Shown here: in pieces, positions 5,799-6,729 of the stretch
Layout: every line of letters starts with the position of its first letter
How positions within the stretch are numbered: the stretch's first letter is position 1
Source: Actinomycetota bacterium
Lineage (GTDB): Bacteria > Actinomycetota > Acidimicrobiia > Acidimicrobiales > CADCTF01
Direction: 5' to 3'
Assembly: GCA_019348305.1 (NCBI GenBank)
Contig: JAHWJQ010000115.1
Span: 1-6,729 of the forward strand
DNA: 6,729 nucleotides
The notes under the pieces: generated by a model
What the model was told of the DNA's origin: nothing
The model's database searches: none
What the model saw: only the letters and a program-made list of their open reading frames with translations
Made by a program: the position numbers and the translations under genes

Positions 5799-5894
5799 GG
5801 AGGTGTCTGGGTACCTGGTGGGCTCCCCCGCCTTCAAAGCGGGTGGGACGGGCGTTCCCCGTCCGGCGGGTTCGATTCCCGTCCACCTCCGCCA
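5799..5894 (+). tRNA. selC: Selenocysteine tRNA (UCA anticodon)
   Basis: This 96-nt gene encodes tRNA-Sec, which reads UGA codons specified by a SECIS element after charging with Ser and conversion by SelA. The acceptor strand GGAGGTG pairs with CACCTCC (5884-5890), followed by discriminator G and encoded CCA (5892-5894). The anticodon stem CCCGC/GCGGG (5827-5831 and 5839-5843) encloses the loop CTTCAAA, with anticodon TCA at 5834-5836. The long variable arm folds as GGACGGG against CCCGTCC with a short loop. The T arm is GCGGG-TTCGATT-CCCGT. A bulky D arm and the 3' end CACCTCCGCCA match the known bacterial tRNA-Sec pattern. A suppressor or Ser tRNA is excluded by anticodon plus arm geometry. 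No promoter was identified with confidence. No selA, selB or selD lies in the window. Confidence 0.95.
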
Positions 5895-5902
5895 ATCGTT
5901 TC

Positions 5903-6729
5903 TCAGACCGTGAGCAGGTCTCGGGCCCCGGTGTCGGAGGAGGGGTGACGTAGCTTCGACATCGCCCGCGCCTCGATCTGGCGGATGCGCTCGCGCGTGA
6001 GGTTGAAGTGCTCCCCCACCTCCTCCAGCGTTCGGGGCTCGCCGCGGTCGAGGCCGAAGCGGAGGCGCAGGATCTCCCTCTCCCGCTCGTCCAGAGGCCC
6101 CAGGAGCCGGGAGATCTCCTCGGGTAGCAGCGAAGTCGCCGCCACCTCGAACGGTGACTCGGCGGAGCGGTCCTCGACCACGTCTCCCAGCTCCGCGTCG
6201 CCGTCCTCCCGCAGCGGCTCCGACAGCGAGAGCGGCTCGGCCGCGAAGCGCAGGGCCTCGGTGACCTTGTCCTCGGGCATCTCCAGCTCGGCCGAGAGCT
6301 CCGAGTGGGTCGCCGGACGACCCAGCTTGAGCTCGAGGCGGGCCCTCGCCTTCTGCACCCGGGCCAGCGTGTCGCCGGCGTGCACGGGGAGGCGGATGGT
6401 GCGGCCGGTGTTGGCGATGCCGCGGGTGATGGCCTGGCGGATCCACCACGTGGCGTAGGTGGAGAACTTGAAGCCCTTGCGGTGGTCGAACTTCTCCACC
6501 GCGCGCACGAGGCCGAAGCTGCCCTCCTGCACGAGCTCGAGCAGGCTCATGCCGTGGCCGCGGAACTTCTTGGCGTGGAAGGCCACGAGCCGCAGGTTCG
6601 CCTCCACCATCCGCTCCTTGGCGGCGAGATCCCCGCGCTCGACCCGCCGCGAGAGCTCGACCTCCTCGCGCGCGGTGAGCAGCGGGATCCGCTCCAGGCG
6701 GGAGAAGAAGAGCGTCAGCCCGTCGGCAT
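5903..6729 (-). CDS. Sigma-70 family RNA polymerase sigma factor (N-terminus beyond window)
   Basis: 274 residues are visible; the frame is open to the right edge, so the start is outside. This is a group 1/2-type sigma factor that directs RNA polymerase to promoters. Region 1.2 begins near the edge ([28 protein letters not shown]). Region 2 follows, with [32 protein letters not shown] and the -10-recognition stretch [20 protein letters not shown]. Region 3 contains [17 protein letters not shown]. Region 4.2 is [30 protein letters not shown]. Because the -10 and -35 reading motifs are close to RpoD/HrdB, promoters like TTGACA/TATAAT are expected. Departures from consensus (SFGL for [17 protein letters not shown] for VSIAKKYxxRG) favour an alternative group 2 factor over the housekeeping one. 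The stop is 8 bp from the convergent tRNA-Sec. Confidence 0.93.
   Translation of the reverse strand, partial: ADGLTLFFSRLERIPLLTAREEVELSRRVERGDLAAKERMVEANLRLVAFHAKKFRGHGMSLLELVQEGSFGLVRAVEKFDHRKGFKFSTYATWWIRQAITRGIANTGRTIRLPVHAGDTLARVQKARARLELKLGRPATHSELSAELEMPEDKVTEALRFAAEPLSLSEPLREDGDAELGDVVEDRSAESPFEVAATSLLPEEISRLLGPLDEREREILRLRFGLDRGEPRTLEEVGEHFNLTRERIRQIEARAMSKLRHPSSDTGARDLLTV

Noticed and set aside
5274..6449. Minus-strand 391-codon open frame crossing the tRNA and the sigma and ATPase genes
   Set aside because: It runs out of frame through two well-supported genes and across a tRNA gene. Its product is Arg/Gly/Pro-rich noise.
5903..6610. Sigma factor starting at the internal ATG at 6610
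   Set aside because: The frame stays open for 39 more codons to the window edge and these encode a good region 1.2, so the internal Met is not the start.
1..6729. CRISPR array, insertion sequence or phage module
   Set aside because: No regularly spaced repeats, transposase motifs, terminal inverted repeats or phage genes were seen on either strand.

Overview
The window is gene-dense, GC-rich DNA. It most likely comes from an actinobacterium: base composition is extreme, GTG starts are used, and the pilus genes are in the order of the mycobacterial Rv3660c-Rv3654c operon. An Acidimicrobiia-like or related lineage is possible but cannot be fixed from the sequence.

Positions 1-3819, minus strand, hold a Tad/Flp-type pilus (tight adherence) operon. 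In transcription order it encodes a TadZ/CpaE/Ssd-like ATPase homologue, a CpaF/TadA secretion ATPase, TadB-like and TadC-like inner-membrane platform proteins, a short Flp-type prepilin, a TadE-like pseudopilin, and the first codons of a seventh gene that leaves the window at the left edge. Every junction but one is a 4-nt start/stop overlap (ATGA or GTGA). The exception is a 24-bp gap before the pilin, which has its own Shine-Dalgarno sequence. The proteins form a coherent machine: the ATPase powers the TadB/TadC platform, which extrudes processed Flp pilin. No prepilin peptidase or secretin is visible.

Positions 3820-4294 hold a divergent upstream region with two near-identical 9-10 bp direct repeats exactly 20 bp apart. 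They also hold a plus-strand gene for a 91-residue single-span membrane protein, a hairpin that could terminate two converging genes, and a 24-residue minus-strand hydrophobic microprotein ORF.

Positions 4454-5536, minus strand, encode an AAA+ ATPase with a BCS1-like core and an N-terminal domain resembling DUF5925. Its upstream region contains a perfect inverted repeat.

Positions 5799-5894, plus strand, hold a full-length selenocysteine tRNA: UCA anticodon, long variable arm, encoded CCA. The organism therefore probably makes selenoproteins, although no sel gene lies in the window. Only 8 bp beyond it is the stop codon of a convergent sigma-70 family factor (minus strand), whose N-terminus lies beyond the right edge.
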